NCBI GenBank assembly: GCA_019044685.2 | Contig: JAGTXX020000011.1 | Coordinates: 2,170,001 to 2,234,000, forward strand | Length of the DNA: 64,000 bases | Source of the DNA: Nannochloris sp. 'desiccata' | Lineage: Eukaryota; Chlorophyta; Trebouxiophyceae; Chlorellales; Chlorellaceae | Direction of reading: 5' to 3' | In this document: in pieces, positions 34,417 through 44,649 of the stretch | How the letters are laid out: every line of letters begins with the position of its first letter | Position numbering within the stretch: the first letter of the stretch is position 1 | Program-made: the position numbers and the translations under genes | The notes under the pieces: generated by a model | The model's database searches: none | Told to the model about the DNA's origin: nothing | Seen by the model: the letters and a program-made list of their open reading frames with translations, nothing else

Positions 34417-35580
34417 ATGTTAATTTCATATCATGAAATGAAAAACCCAAGATCGGCTACAGATTGGCGGCTATCTCGCCAAAGTGCTATAATAGGAGCA
34501 ATTTCACTATTAATCTTGCACACAATTTTCAAACAATCACCTCAGCAAAAACCTAGGGGTATCACTATATATCCTCAATTCAAGCATTTATACAACCATG
34601 ATGTCTATTGGGAGCTACCAACGAAATCCCCTCCTCTCGGTGTGTTAATATTCCTTCACGGATGTAATCATGCTGCAGGCGATGTATTTCCCCAAAGCAC
34701 TCGCTGCCCTAAATGCCTTGGCCTACCAGAGGAGCAGCGCACTCGGAAACTTGCTGTCAACCACCATTCACTAGCAGTCGTAGCAATTAGTTCATTGCAA
34801 GCGACACATGAAGGGAAAGGCTGTTGGGATCCGCAGCACGGCACCACCCCTGGTCAAGACGACCTCTCCTCTGTTGCAGCAATAATTGAAAATTTAATTG
34901 CAGATCACGAACCACAGCTACAAAAGCTGCCAATCTACGCTCTAGGCGTCTCCTCAGGTGGTTCTCTGGCATTACTTTTACCAAAAGTGATGCAATTAGC
35001 TGGTATTTGCTCCCAAATTATGGCCATTTACCCACAAGAGCTGGAATCTGTTCTCAACACCAGCACTCGACTACAACAAAAAGAGCGGCATTTTAAATAC
35101 CCCCCAACGATTTTTATGCATATGCCAAGGGATATACATACAGCTAGCTACGTTAAACAAGATGTAGCTGCCCTTCAATCAGCCCATATACCAGTGGAGG
35201 TGGCAGAAACTGCAGCCCGCCCTCTCACCTCGAATTTTTTAACCCTTCATTCTGATGGGCAAATCTCACATAACCTCGCCATAGGTATTGTAGGCGCACT
35301 ACAGCTTCATAACCTGTTAGATACGAAAGGATTCCTGGTGAATGATCCTCGGAAAAGTAGGGGAGAGTGGGTTAAAGCAGTGGAGCCAGTGACCGAAAAC
35401 TTTCTTAGTTTAGAGCCGGATAAAAGTCCGTTGATGACGTTGATGAATGTAGCCTTTGCTGGACATGAGATCATTACGAGTGGATTGGATTCTGCGTTGA
35501 AGTGGCTGGAACATGGGGGCCAAGGAGATTTAGCGAGGTGGATTCATGAAGAAGAAACGGCCGAAGGATTAGAAGCATAG
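34417..35580 (+). CDS. Alpha/beta-hydrolase, signal-anchored
   Basis: A single exon of 387 residues. A hydrophobic segment at about 24-39 (AIIGAISLLILHTIF) is a signal anchor or an uncleaved signal. The oxyanion-hole strand GVLIFLHGCNH and the nucleophile elbow GVSSGGS (GxSxG) fit an esterase/lipase-type alpha/beta-hydrolase. A His toward the C-terminus (LHSDGQISHN) could complete the triad. Several Cys follow the HG motif (CPKC, GCW). It resembles plant alpha/beta-hydrolases of unknown substrate. Its tail region (about 310-387) has no clear domain. Confidence 0.8.
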   Translation: MLISYHEMKNPRSATDWRLSRQSAIIGAISLLILHTIFKQSPQQKPRGITIYPQFKHLYNHDVYWELPTKSPPLGVLIFLHGCNHAAGDVFPQSTRCPKCLGLPEEQRTRKLAVNHHSLAVVAISSLQATHEGKGCWDPQHGTTPGQDDLSSVAAIIENLIADHEPQLQKLPIYALGVSSGGSLALLLPKVMQLAGICSQIMAIYPQELESVLNTSTRLQQKERHFKYPPTIFMHMPRDIHTASYVKQDVAALQSAHIPVEVAETAARPLTSNFLTLHSDGQISHNLAIGIVGALQLHNLLDTKGFLVNDPRKSRGEWVKAVEPVTENFLSLEPDKSPLMTLMNVAFAGHEIITSGLDSALKWLEHGGQGDLARWIHEEETAEGLEA

Positions 35581-35886
35581 GTTGAAGGACGGAGGTGGTT
35601 GAATTTACTTTATTATTATGTTGTTGTTGTTAAAAATTTATTTGTATGTGTATACATTATTAAAAATCAGATGGCGTTTACCATTTCAACAAAAAGCCAA
35701 CCATAAACGTAAACTAAAAAAAGAAAGGAACAAAAAGGAAAGAAAGAATCAGGAGAACAAATCAAACAACGAACGAGGAAAAGAAAGGATTAACAAAGAG
35801 GGAAGAAGTAAAAGGAGAGAGTGTACAAGAGAGAAGGAGAGGGGTCGTTTATAGTAGAGAGAACAAAACAAAACAAAATTTAGATT
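35581..35886. other. Convergent spacer with purine-rich tract
   Basis: It lies between the hydrolase and eIF4B 3' ends. It consists largely of the A/G-rich tract noted at 35718-35850. No gene was seen. Confidence 0.5.
35718..35850. repeat. Purine-rich (A/G) low-complexity tract
   Basis: About 130 bp almost all A or G on the plus strand, built from imperfect GAAAGGAA and GGAGAG-like units. It falls in the probable 3' UTR of both neighbours; on the eIF4B sense strand it is pyrimidine-rich. Confidence 0.7.
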
Positions 35887-37712
35887 TTACCAGCGGTTGG
35901 CATCAGTTTCCTCACGCTTCTTAAAACCGCCACCATCACGACGAACATCAGCAGCAGCTGGACGTTCTTTTATCTCTTTATCACCACTAGCACTACCACC
36001 ATTGGCATCACCGCTCCCTGGCCGTCTATCACCTCTCTCCCCACCACGTTCTTTTCTGGCACCACCCCGGCCTCTAGAAGCTGCTTCGGCAGCTGCCTTT
36101 TCATCAGCTTCCACCTTTAATTTAGCCAACTCGGCTTCTAATGCTGCTACCTCTTCGGCAATCTTACTCTTCTCCTCTTCAGACACCGTTACCTCGTTCT
36201 CTTCTTCACCCTCACCACTGCCGACACTACCGACGCCACCAGCTTTAGCCTTCACTTCTTCAATCTTTGACTTTAAAGCTGTCTCTTCTTCGGTATCAGC
36301 TCGTTCTCTTCTTTCTCTGCGAGGCCTTAAAGCAGCTTTTGCTGCCTCTTCCAATCTCTTATCTTCTTGAATTGCATCCCTGCCTTGTGCTTTCAAAATT
36401 TCTTCTCTAGGACGAGCTGCTCCGAAAATAGACGGCCTACTGCCATCCTCAGCCGCAACGCCAGTTGCAGCAGCAGCACGTGCATCAGCAGATGCAGTAC
36501 GTGGCTTCAATAACAACTTAGGACGTTCACGTGGGGCATCCTCTCCATTAGTAGGGGGTGGAGTGTCTCTTCTCCATTGATCCCGGCTGCCATCCCGACT
36601 AGAGGGACCAGAGCCTACACTACGATCACGCCCTCTCCAACTGTCGGCAAATCCACCACGGCGTTCACGAGGTGGTTGATCATCAAAGGTGCGCCTGGGA
36701 CGGTCATCAAATCCAGTAGGCTTCGTCTCGTCAACTCCACCTTTTCGCTCCCATTTTTCTTCAACATCAGCACGACTCGGTTCCCTAGGCTCACGTGCCT
36801 CTCTAAAACTGTCTCTGTCACCACGGTCACGGAAACCACCACTGCGATCGCTGCTGGGGACAAACTGCTTTGCACCCCAGTCGCTTGTGTCTGCGCGAGA
36901 TGGGCCATCATCAAATTCACGGGGAGGACGGTCTTCTCTATCACGGAAACCACCACGATCACCTCCTCCAAAGCCACCACGATCACGGAAACCACCACGA
37001 TCGCTGTCACTGCTGGGGACGAACTGTTTCGCACCCCAGTCGCCGGTATCAGCACGGGAGGGGCCCATGTCTCCTTCGTCGTCTCTCTCGCGACGGGGGC
37101 GACGTTCATCACTGTCGAAACGGCCACCGCCACCACGACCACCGCCACCACCATAACGGTCACCACCTGAAATGTAAACGAATCGAGGGAGAAGGGTGTG
37201 AGAAAAAGAGAGGATGAGTATCATCAGTTTTAAAAGTTAAAAATTCAAATTGTAGTGAAATTTGAACTCTGCTTACCGTATGCTCTGAATCCTCCCCCGA
37301 GGGTGCTTGGCTCTTCTTCTCCTTCCACGCGGCCACGAGGAGCGGTGGGCAAATCGAGAATTGGGTCACTGTTTCCTCGACGGCCTGAGCCAACACCTGA
37401 ACTCATAAAATCACTTAAAGACATCGTTTGCTTCTTCTTCTTGTCCTTTTTGGTCTCCTTGACAGTAGCCGCTACTCCAAGAGAAGGGAAGTCCCGCTCA
37501 GGGGCCGCAGCGGGAGCCTGAATTTTGCCTGCAAGATGCCCAGCCGCCGGCCAACAGTTAGTTTCTGATTTCAAAGGACGCATCTAGGCTAGTTCTTCTA
37601 TCTAGTTCTCATCTATATAGTTCTCTACACTATAGCTATACTTACCATGCTGTTGCTCTTCTTCCTCGACGGCATTCGCCCAGGCTCCAGTCTCTGGCTT
37701 ACCCCACACCAT
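35887..37712 (-). CDS. EIF4B: Translation initiation factor eIF4B, plant type
   Basis: Three exons, 37712-37646, 37528-37277 and 37166-35887, both junctions in phase 1, give 532 residues. The N-terminus MVWGKPETGAWANAVEEEE and the block DFPSLG followed by KKKKQTMSLSDFM are hallmarks of plant eIF4B. A Gly/Arg/Asp-rich RNA-binding part follows, with two copies of PSRADTxDWGAKQFVPSSD, and a Lys/Glu-rich helical C-terminus with Arg/Gly runs. eIF4B stimulates the eIF4A helicase in cap-dependent initiation in the cytosol, and in plants it binds PABP and eIF4A. In other organisms it is an S6K target, and an S6K gene lies in this window; no physical linkage of function is implied. Confidence 0.93.
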
Positions 37713-38060
37713 GTTGCGAAGATTTGCTTTGCTTCCTTGACGGTGCACGTAACAGGACTGTAGAATATTAGTCCTGGCCTTAATGTTAGAATATGTTCCA
37801 CAAGGCTATATAGTGCCGGAACAAAGATGCTCAGATGTTGACCCAGGCAGCAAGTCAAAGGAGCACTGAAACTGAAGTTTTAAAGAGCATTAATTTCTCA
37901 TTGGAGGCCCATATACTATTTGCTGAGCATATAAGCACCTATTAAAGCCTAAAATCTACGCGACAGGCTAGCAGGAAGCTTGCTTGGTCATTTTCGAGGG
38001 TCAACTTTGCAGCTTCTTTTGCTCTCTGTGCTTTTTATTTTACTCCTCTCTCTTCACAGA
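37713..38060. other. Divergent promoter region
   Basis: About 350 bp between eIF4B and the KEN-box gene. No motif was recognised. Confidence 0.4.
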
Positions 38061-38748
38061 ATGACCGCCTCTGTGCGAGCACTCTTTGCCTGTACATCAG
38101 GCCGTAAAACTTTTGTTTTGCTGGGCCTCGTTCGCTCTTTCGTGGCCAGGCAGCACTGGAAAAAATTCCCCAACACAGGCAAGACGTCGATCCTTTCCTT
38201 CCAGCATTTTTCCTTTGCTTTCCTCAACAATTCCCAACAATTAACTTTCCTCTCCTGTAGATTACGCTCGTCGAGAGCTTGCAACAGCAACTGCACATCC
38301 CGCAGTAGAAAGCCAAAGCTCTCTGAAAATAGCACCTTCTTTCCTTCACCTCGCTAGAAATATCGAAAACAGAAAAAGTGCCACTAAGAGCTCTCTACCT
38401 TTACTGCCAATCCTTATTTCTAAAACGAACGTGCCTTCCTTTGGAGCCTCTGCTGTGGTAGGTCAGAACGCGATTTTTAACAACAACAAAGAGAATCAGA
38501 ATTTCTCCACAGGCTTTGCTGTCAGTAAAAATTTCTCCGAGGTAGTGGCCGAGGAGTTAAAAAAAAAGAAACATGTTTTCTCAAACAACGATGCCAGCTG
38601 CAAGAGCAGCAGCCTGGATGCACTGGAGGCTTTTGCACGTTTGGGGCTGCCCAAAGAAACACAAACTAAGGGAATGAAAGATCTACATGAGGAAAATTCT
38701 AACAAGTATGCGTCTTGTAACGCTCTGCTCCATTATGCATTGCTTTAG
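38061..38748 (+). CDS. Unrecognised protein with a KEN box
   Basis: A long frame is open from an acceptor at 38259-38260 to the stop at 38746-38748 and contains coding-like sequence including FGASAVVGQNAIFNNNKENQ, SEVVAEELKKKKHVFS and DALEAFARLGLPKE. There is no ATG in the second exon before the KEN box, so an upstream exon is needed. ATG 38061 gives an exon in the right phase with three possible donors: GC at 38179 (CAG before GCAAGA), GT at 38104, or GT at 38092. The sequence NNKENQ is a KEN box, the recognition motif of the anaphase-promoting complex, and RxxL matches also occur. A cell-cycle-regulated short protein, functionally like securin, is conceivable, but the family is not recognised. 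Confidence 0.5.
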
Positions 38749-38977
38749 AAATCTTTTTTGCAGAAAGATGGAAACCCATTAGAAAAGTAACCATTATGCA
38801 ATATTCCCATTAACTCTAGTTTGTTTTATACGTCTATATGTTATACATGTACGCTATGTATCTGTCAATTGATGCAAAATAAAGAAAAATATATCGATGA
38901 ATCCGCTATCATTTTTGAGAATCTACTCTTTTCACCGCCACACTTCCCCGGCTTTTCTTCATCTTACCTTCCAATAT

Positions 38978-40258
38978 CTATCTAACCCCCGCTGCCCTAT
39001 TCTTGTCAGACGCTTGCTGTATCACTAACGCTGCCAACACCACAGCGTTCTTCTGCCTTCCAGTTAACAGATCCCTGGTAAAATCAGTAATCTTCTCTTT
39101 GCACATGAACAATAACGCAGCAGCCAAGACGCTTTGCACAATCTTTGTTTTAATACCTCGATAGTAACCAGCCAGCCCTTCTTTTGTGGCAATTTGTGTT
39201 ATAGCATCAAATACGGAGGTATACTGCATATGCTCATCAGATTTGCGCGCGGACATCATTCTGGTTTTGACGGTAAGCAGTGGGTAGGTAAGCACCGTAG
39301 CTCCTGCTTTGGCGATGGCGCTTAAAAGGAAAACTTCCCCTGCAGATAATCTACTATTAGCACCACTATTTTTTTTCTTTACACGGCCTCGTGCAGCGAC
39401 TAACCATTCGTAAAAAGCGTATTGGATCGTCGGATTAATAACCATGACTAGAGAGGCGGCCACACCATTCCAAAATCCTCCAAGACCATATTCTGAATAA
39501 ACTTCACGAGCGACAGCGATAGGACCGGGAGCGGGGACGTCTACTGCGTTGAATTTATCAGCTGTTTTACTGTCGCTAGAGCTATTAAAGGAGGGATCCT
39601 TAGTATTACTACTAATGGACCCGCTCGTGCTTGTGCTGCTGCTACTACTCTCTTGTACCACTGCTGTTTCTTTGTTTGAAGTTCCTGAAGATTGTTGATG
39701 TGGTGTCGTTCTCGTTGTTGCTCTCTTCTGATGTGCTTGCATTCGTGTAGCAATCATCCAAATTGGATTCGTCAAAAGGACATTACCCATGCCCGCCAAG
39801 GCCGCCACAAAGAGCGATTCCGCTACAGTTACCTCCGCAGAACGTGAATCTGCGAGTGCATCTGTAAGAAAGGTACCGGGGGAGGAACGACGACGGACAG
39901 CAGCTTGGCGAAGGGTGCTGTAGAGGTAAAAGTAGACCCCTTGAGAAACAGTAGTGCCCACGAGGGAGGCGCCAAGACCGGGAAAAAGAGCAGCAAAGCC
40001 AGAGGTACGGATAGTACGTAAGATCTCGTCGATTGCGGAGAGTTTTCGAGGAGGTTTGGCAGCAGGAGGGGTTGGAGCAGCTTCGATTTCGCCTTCTTGT
40101 GAAGGTCGTGGAGGCGGTGTTACCTCTGGTGCCAGTGTGGTCGAAGTTCTGCTGGTGACTTGGCGGGTAGTAATGGTCATGAGCGGGTAGGTAGCTACCG
40201 TGGCAATGATGCCACCAATGGCACCTGAAACGCCTTCGACTACTGCATCGGAAGGCAT
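38978..40258 (-). CDS. PXN: Peroxisomal NAD carrier, mitochondrial carrier family
   Basis: A single exon of 426 residues against about 331 in Arabidopsis PXN. Three carrier repeats are visible, with YPLMTITTR, NPIWMIATRMQ and YPLLTVKTRM, variants of the PxD/E-x-x-K/R signature. The blocks GAIGGIIATVATYPL, GTTVSQGVYFYLYS, FWNGVAASLVMVINPTIQY and KIVQSVLAAALLFM match PXN closely along the whole length. The extra length is two hydrophilic low-complexity loops (about residues 35-72 and 180-240). PXN exchanges NAD for AMP across the peroxisomal membrane and supports beta-oxidation. The location is inferred from the family. Confidence 0.92.
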   Translation of the reverse strand: MPSDAVVEGVSGAIGGIIATVATYPLMTITTRQVTSRTSTTLAPEVTPPPRPSQEGEIEAAPTPPAAKPPRKLSAIDEILRTIRTSGFAALFPGLGASLVGTTVSQGVYFYLYSTLRQAAVRRRSSPGTFLTDALADSRSAEVTVAESLFVAALAGMGNVLLTNPIWMIATRMQAHQKRATTRTTPHQQSSGTSNKETAVVQESSSSSTSTSGSISSNTKDPSFNSSSDSKTADKFNAVDVPAPGPIAVAREVYSEYGLGGFWNGVAASLVMVINPTIQYAFYEWLVAARGRVKKKNSGANSRLSAGEVFLLSAIAKAGATVLTYPLLTVKTRMMSARKSDEHMQYTSVFDAITQIATKEGLAGYYRGIKTKIVQSVLAAALLFMCKEKITDFTRDLLTGRQKNAVVLAALVIQQASDKNRAAGVR

Positions 40259-40613
40259 TTTTATTGGCTACGAAACTAGGATTTAAATGATAGAAAATAA
40301 AAAATATGAACTTGGCGGCGAGTGCTATCCAAGGTCACTCTGTACCTATACTTTTAGGAATTATCTATAATTGAAATAGTCGTTTCGAAGTCTAGGTTCC
40401 ATTGAAACATCTAATGCAGTTGCTGTTTTGGTCGGTCAGTGTGGGTCAAGGGGAACATTTTCGTGATTTTATAAATACGAGATGATCGGTCTCTTCAGAC
40501 TTTTTAAATTGTAAATTCAAGCCGTCAGCTGCCTTCAGTTAACTTTAGTCAAGTAGATCACAGCTTACTGACCATTTGTAAACACTAACAATTCAAACAT
40601 TTGAAAAATAGTT
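40259..40613. other. Divergent promoter region of PXN and RFC4
   Basis: About 350 bp. A GC-rich GGCGGCG stretch near 40315 resembles an E2F core but does not fit the consensus fully. No gene was seen. Confidence 0.4.
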
Positions 40614-41832
40614 ATGGCCACTGGTAGAACTGCAGCTGCAGGGCAGCCTTGGGTAGAGAAATAGTGAGTATTGACTGCTCATATATAATTGCATATTACT
40701 GTCTCCAATCTTTTCCATCGATGCGCTGATCTTGCCTTTTCTGATCACTTCCAGTTCGAACTAAATTTTCATTTTTGCAGCCGCCCTAGAACTATTGATG
40801 AAGTCGCACATCAGGAAGAAGTCGTACAAACTCTTCAGAGTGCTCTTGCATCAGGAAACGTAAGCCTTTTCCAGTCTTTAGTTCCTCGCAATCCCTGCCA
40901 ATAACTGCTCCCAATTAACCACTCACTCTCCTTTCAACCTATAATTTTTGCAGCTCCCGCATCTTTTGTTCTACGGCCCCCCGGGGACCGGTAAAACAAC
41001 ATCCGCACTCGCCATCGTCCGCCAGCTTTTTGGTCCTGAGCTCACCAAAACACGTGTTTTAGAGCTCAATGCATCGGACGAGCGAGGCATCGCCGTGGTT
41101 CGTAATAAAATCAAAACTTTCGCAGCCACCGCTGTCGGACACGCAGTCTCTGGCTACCCATGCCCCCCATATAAAGTTATAATTCTAGATGAAGCGGATT
41201 CTATGACAGGGGACGCGCAGAACGCTCTTCGTCGAACAATGGAAACGTATTCTAAGGTTACCCGCTTTGTGTTTATTTGCAACTACGTTTCTCGTATTAT
41301 TGAACCTTTAGCGTCCCGTTGTGCGAAGTTTAGGTTTAAATCGTTACAAGGGGAGATAATTGGGGAGCGTATCAACCATATTTGTCGTGCAGAAGGGGTT
41401 GAAATTACTCCAGAGGCGTTGGCAGCACTCGGTGAAGTGTCGGGCGGAGATATGAGAAAGACTATTACAACTCTTCAAAGTGCAGTTCGTCTTCGCGGTA
41501 CCCCAGTAGAACGACAGACAGTCCTTGATGTAGCTGGTGCGGTACCCAGGGAAGCTGTAGAAGGGCTACTTAATGCTTGTAGAGATGGTAGCTTTGCTCG
41601 ATTGCAGCAGGCGGTGACTGACTTGATTGCAGATGGGTATCCCGCACAAGAACTGTTGATGCAATTACAGGGAGCAGTCCTTAATGATCCTTCTATCTCT
41701 GAATCTGCTCGTGGACGTATTCTTTTGAAGCTTGCAGAGACTGATAAAGGCTTGGTGGATGGGGCTGATGAGACGTTGCAGTTGTTGGCGACAGCAGCAC
41801 ATGCTCAGCAAGTCTTGATGGGGGCTGCGTAG
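40614..41832 (+). CDS. RFC4: Replication factor C small subunit (RFC4 type)
   Basis: Three exons, 40614-40663, 40781-40859 and 40954-41832, phases 2 and 0, give 335 residues. It is a clamp-loader ATPase with Walker A GPPGTGKTT, Walker B region VIILDEADSM, the trans-acting SRC arginine motif in LASRCAKFRFK and sensor 1 FVFICNYVSRI. The opening WVEKYRPRTIDEVAHQEEVV and the whole length match human RFC4 (yeast Rfc2). With the other RFC subunits it loads PCNA at primer ends in the nucleus. The first two exons are tiny and were recovered only through phase and family match. Confidence 0.95.
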
Positions 41833-42170
41833 ATGTTTATCTGAATAACTGTAATAATGAGTTTAATACTATAGAACTTGAAATGCAGACTTGAGAGTGA
41901 CCATTTTAATCTAAGGCTATTGTTGTTGTCCTTACTTGTTTTCTATTCTTTGACTAAGCCAGCGTCCCAAAGGTCATTGCATGCAATTTTCAAGAAACCC
42001 TATGCAACGCCCGTTTTACTCGAAGTTTGTTGCTGTACTTTGAAATTGTTTACATTTGAGAAGATTTAGAAGGCGAGGGTAAAGAGCCATACAGAATGAT
42101 ACAAAAAGAGCAGACGAGAAGAAAATGGTACACGCAGCAAGAACATAACAATAAAAAAGGTCAGCATTTT
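41833..42170. other. Convergent spacer
   Basis: Lies between the RFC4 and MYND gene 3' ends. It contains the RFC4 poly(A) signal. No gene was seen. Confidence 0.5.
41850..41854 (+). terminator. TGTAA poly(A) signal of RFC4
   Basis: TGTAA lies 18 nt after the RFC4 stop codon. Confidence 0.5.
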
Positions 42171-42989
42171 TTATTTTTTATTTTTCTTGATCCTTTCCCC
42201 GTCACACTCTGGCACACTTCTTTTCAAAAGTCCTGGCGCATTCATTATTTCATCTGGATTGATCGCCCCGGTGGCTATGTCCTGTACAGAAGCGCGATAG
42301 AGCTTGCATAACTTTTTATGGTCCGGCCAGTGCTTTGTCTGACACTCTTTCGAGCAGTACCGCGTCATACCGCAGGCACTACATTTCAGTAACTTCCCTT
42401 GCATACCGCATAAATTGCATTTGATAGGAGAAAGGACAAGACTGCCATCTCCAGTACTTTTTACACCTATATTAGTCATCATCGTCCCAGGGTTATATTG
42501 GCTCCAATTCCTGCCAAGCGCTTCTGATCCATTTTTAGGCAGATCTGCTGACACCTTTACCCGCCCTTCCACCTCGATAATTGCCAAAAACCAGCCTTCT
42601 CTCACTTCGCCACCCTGCTGGCGCATCTCCTCGACGGATAACACATGAACACCAATCTGCTTTAATCTATCCCCTCCTTGCACTAGCTGTTTCCTGCTAA
42701 ATTTTAGAGTGGCTACAGCATAATTCTCCAATGTAGATTCATTTGTGTAAAACGTCGACAGTATTCTCAATAAGAAATCTGCCGCTGTCTCAGCCGTGGA
42801 AGAGTCAAGGATACCTTCGTCCCAACACGCATGCACACATTTCATCACCAATTTGTTAATTGGTGCATCATAATCAGGTGTTGTGGTGTAGTCTGTAGAA
42901 GGGCCAGTAGGGGGCGGTGAAGGAGGGGGGCCACGTCGTCGAGAAGAACCGGCGACGGCATTGGAATTAGTAGGACGGGATGCAGACAT
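42171..42989 (-). CDS. MYND zinc-finger protein
   Basis: A single exon of 272 residues from ATG 42989. A Pro/Ser/Arg-rich N-terminus is followed by a helical region (about 45-110). At about 205-242 is a MYND finger: CNLCGMQGKLLKCSACG, then YCSKECQTKHW, then HKKLC, with all eight zinc ligands. MYND domains bind proline-rich partners in transcription and signalling. The C-terminus is Lys-rich. No second domain was recognised. Confidence 0.85.
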   Translation of the reverse strand: MSASRPTNSNAVAGSSRRRGPPPSPPPTGPSTDYTTTPDYDAPINKLVMKCVHACWDEGILDSSTAETAADFLLRILSTFYTNESTLENYAVATLKFSRKQLVQGGDRLKQIGVHVLSVEEMRQQGGEVREGWFLAIIEVEGRVKVSADLPKNGSEALGRNWSQYNPGTMMTNIGVKSTGDGSLVLSPIKCNLCGMQGKLLKCSACGMTRYCSKECQTKHWPDHKKLCKLYRASVQDIATGAINPDEIMNAPGLLKRSVPECDGERIKKNKK

Positions 42990-43653
42990 CCTCAATGTAT
43001 CTTGTGTACACTTTTAAAAACGAAAGAAGGTGGCTGGAACACTACCTTGGAGTTTCGGAACAGTGAAAGAGATTGGATCTAGCAATGAAACGTGTCGATC
43101 CTTGCTCTATGCTCACCAGAGGCTCTACCACTCTCACAATCCGATGTGTGTAAATTTGTGATTATTTTGCGAGGGAGATGAGAAAGCGAGGCCTCCGTGT
43201 TACAAAAGAGGGAGGAAAGAGGACCAAACCTGCAGGCTGCGAAAGATTACAACCTGCGGCGCGGATTGGACTATAAAAGGGTGTGTTTTACAAAAGAATG
43301 GTTAATAATGCAAAGAAATGCGAGAACGGAACATCATATCCTTACCATGGTAGCAAAGAATCAAGGCAACATGGCAACGTGGCCATGCATGGCCAGGGTC
43401 GAAGTATTCTAGCAGCAGCCAATAAGGCAGCAAGGCAGCAACGTTTCTACCCACTGACCGAAAAAGCCATCATGTCCCTCCATGGCACCACGGTAGCAGC
43501 GCAACATGCACGGTTGAGTCCAACTTTTAAAATACTTCCGGCGCCTTGCGGGACATTTTTGCTTTGGTCAAACTGTAAAGAATATCTGCAACGAAACGCT
43601 TTAAATATTCATTTCATTATATTGGGCATTTAGCTATCTAGATAGAGACTAAG
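42990..43653. other. Divergent promoter region with a 16-bp palindrome
   Basis: About 660 bp between the MYND gene and the methyltransferase. It contains a TATA-like octamer at 43272-43279 and the palindrome at 43380-43395. Short plus-strand frames have no motifs. Confidence 0.5.
43380..43395. promoter_or_regulatory. Perfect 16-bp palindrome, possible regulatory site
   Basis: The sequence TGGCCATGCATGGCCA is its own reverse complement and is centred on CATGCATG, the core of the plant RY element. It lies between two divergent genes. Binding is not shown, and chance cannot be excluded. Confidence 0.3.
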
Positions 43654-44649
43654 ATGGCACCCAGGATTAGTCCTCGAGTTCTCGCCATTGGTGGAGCGCT
43701 CTACATTGCAACTTCATCTGCAACATATTTATATCTAAAAAATGGGAAGCCATCTCCATGCTCTTGCCAATCACATGGCGCATCATCATCATCATCATCT
43801 ATCGACGGAGTAGGGAATAGCATCGGGACCTTTGATCGTATTGCAAGAGATTATGATGATAAGATCAACGTCGACGAACTTCTCATGGGCATTAAATTAC
43901 TAAGACGCTTTTTAATAAAAGAAGCAAAAGGAGACGTTCTAGAAGTCTCTGCTGGCACAGGTAGAAACCTGATTTACTACAGTAGCTCTCCAGAAATAAG
44001 GTCTGTAACGTTGACTGATGCTAGTAGAGAGATGTTGCTTAGAGCTCATGAAAAATATTCTGCTGCTGTGTCGGAAGGGAAAGCTAAAAAGAAGAAGGAC
44101 AATGGTGTGCCGGAGACTTCTTTTCTGCTAGCTGATGTTGAGAACCTCTGCTTAGAAACTAGTGTTAGACCTTCTGACCCCCCTAGTGCTGACGGACTAC
44201 CTAGAGACACGAACGCAGCTACGACGGTCATGCCAGACGCATTACAAAATAGCAAACCCCAATTAGAAGAACCTCTTACTCGCTTCGGTCCTGCTTTAAA
44301 AACAGTGCACAAAGTCCCCCCCAATACCTACGACACTGTAATAGACACTTTCGGTCTATGCAGTTGCGCTAACCCAGTCAAAGCGCTGAGCGAAATGGCC
44401 AAGGCGCTAAAACCCGGAGGTCAACTCCTCCTTTTAGAGCACGGCCGCAGCACGTGGAACTTTATCAATAAGATATTAGACTCTAGTGCTGATACACATC
44501 TTGAGAAATGGGGTTGTCGATGGAATAGAGATATAGAAGGGCTCGTGAAAGAAGCTGGATTGGAGATTGTATCGATGGCCAGGTGGCATTTTGGGACAAC
44601 ATACGTGATTATATGTAGCAAGAAAGGTACATGTATAGATATCTTGTGA
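43654..44649 (+). CDS. OMS1-like SAM-dependent methyltransferase
   Basis: A single exon of 331 residues. A hydrophobic N-terminal segment (VLAIGGALYIATSSATYLYL) is a mitochondrial or membrane anchor. The methyltransferase fold follows: FDRIARDYDDKINVDELLMG leading to motif I DVLEVSAGTGRN, then LTDASREMLLRA, then YDTVIDTFGLCSCANPV and LKPGGQLLLLEHGRS. These blocks match yeast OMS1, an inner-membrane mitochondrial protein, and plant relatives. A Ser/Pro/Thr-rich insertion sits between motif I and motif II (about 170-215). The substrate is unknown. Confidence 0.88.
   Translation: MAPRISPRVLAIGGALYIATSSATYLYLKNGKPSPCSCQSHGASSSSSSIDGVGNSIGTFDRIARDYDDKINVDELLMGIKLLRRFLIKEAKGDVLEVSAGTGRNLIYYSSSPEIRSVTLTDASREMLLRAHEKYSAAVSEGKAKKKKDNGVPETSFLLADVENLCLETSVRPSDPPSADGLPRDTNAATTVMPDALQNSKPQLEEPLTRFGPALKTVHKVPPNTYDTVIDTFGLCSCANPVKALSEMAKALKPGGQLLLLEHGRSTWNFINKILDSSADTHLEKWGCRWNRDIEGLVKEAGLEIVSMARWHFGTTYVIICSKKGTCIDIL

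Noticed and set aside
35618..35854. Lys/Arg/Glu-rich 78-codon open frame
   Set aside because: It is the translation of the purine-rich tract and has no start context or motif.
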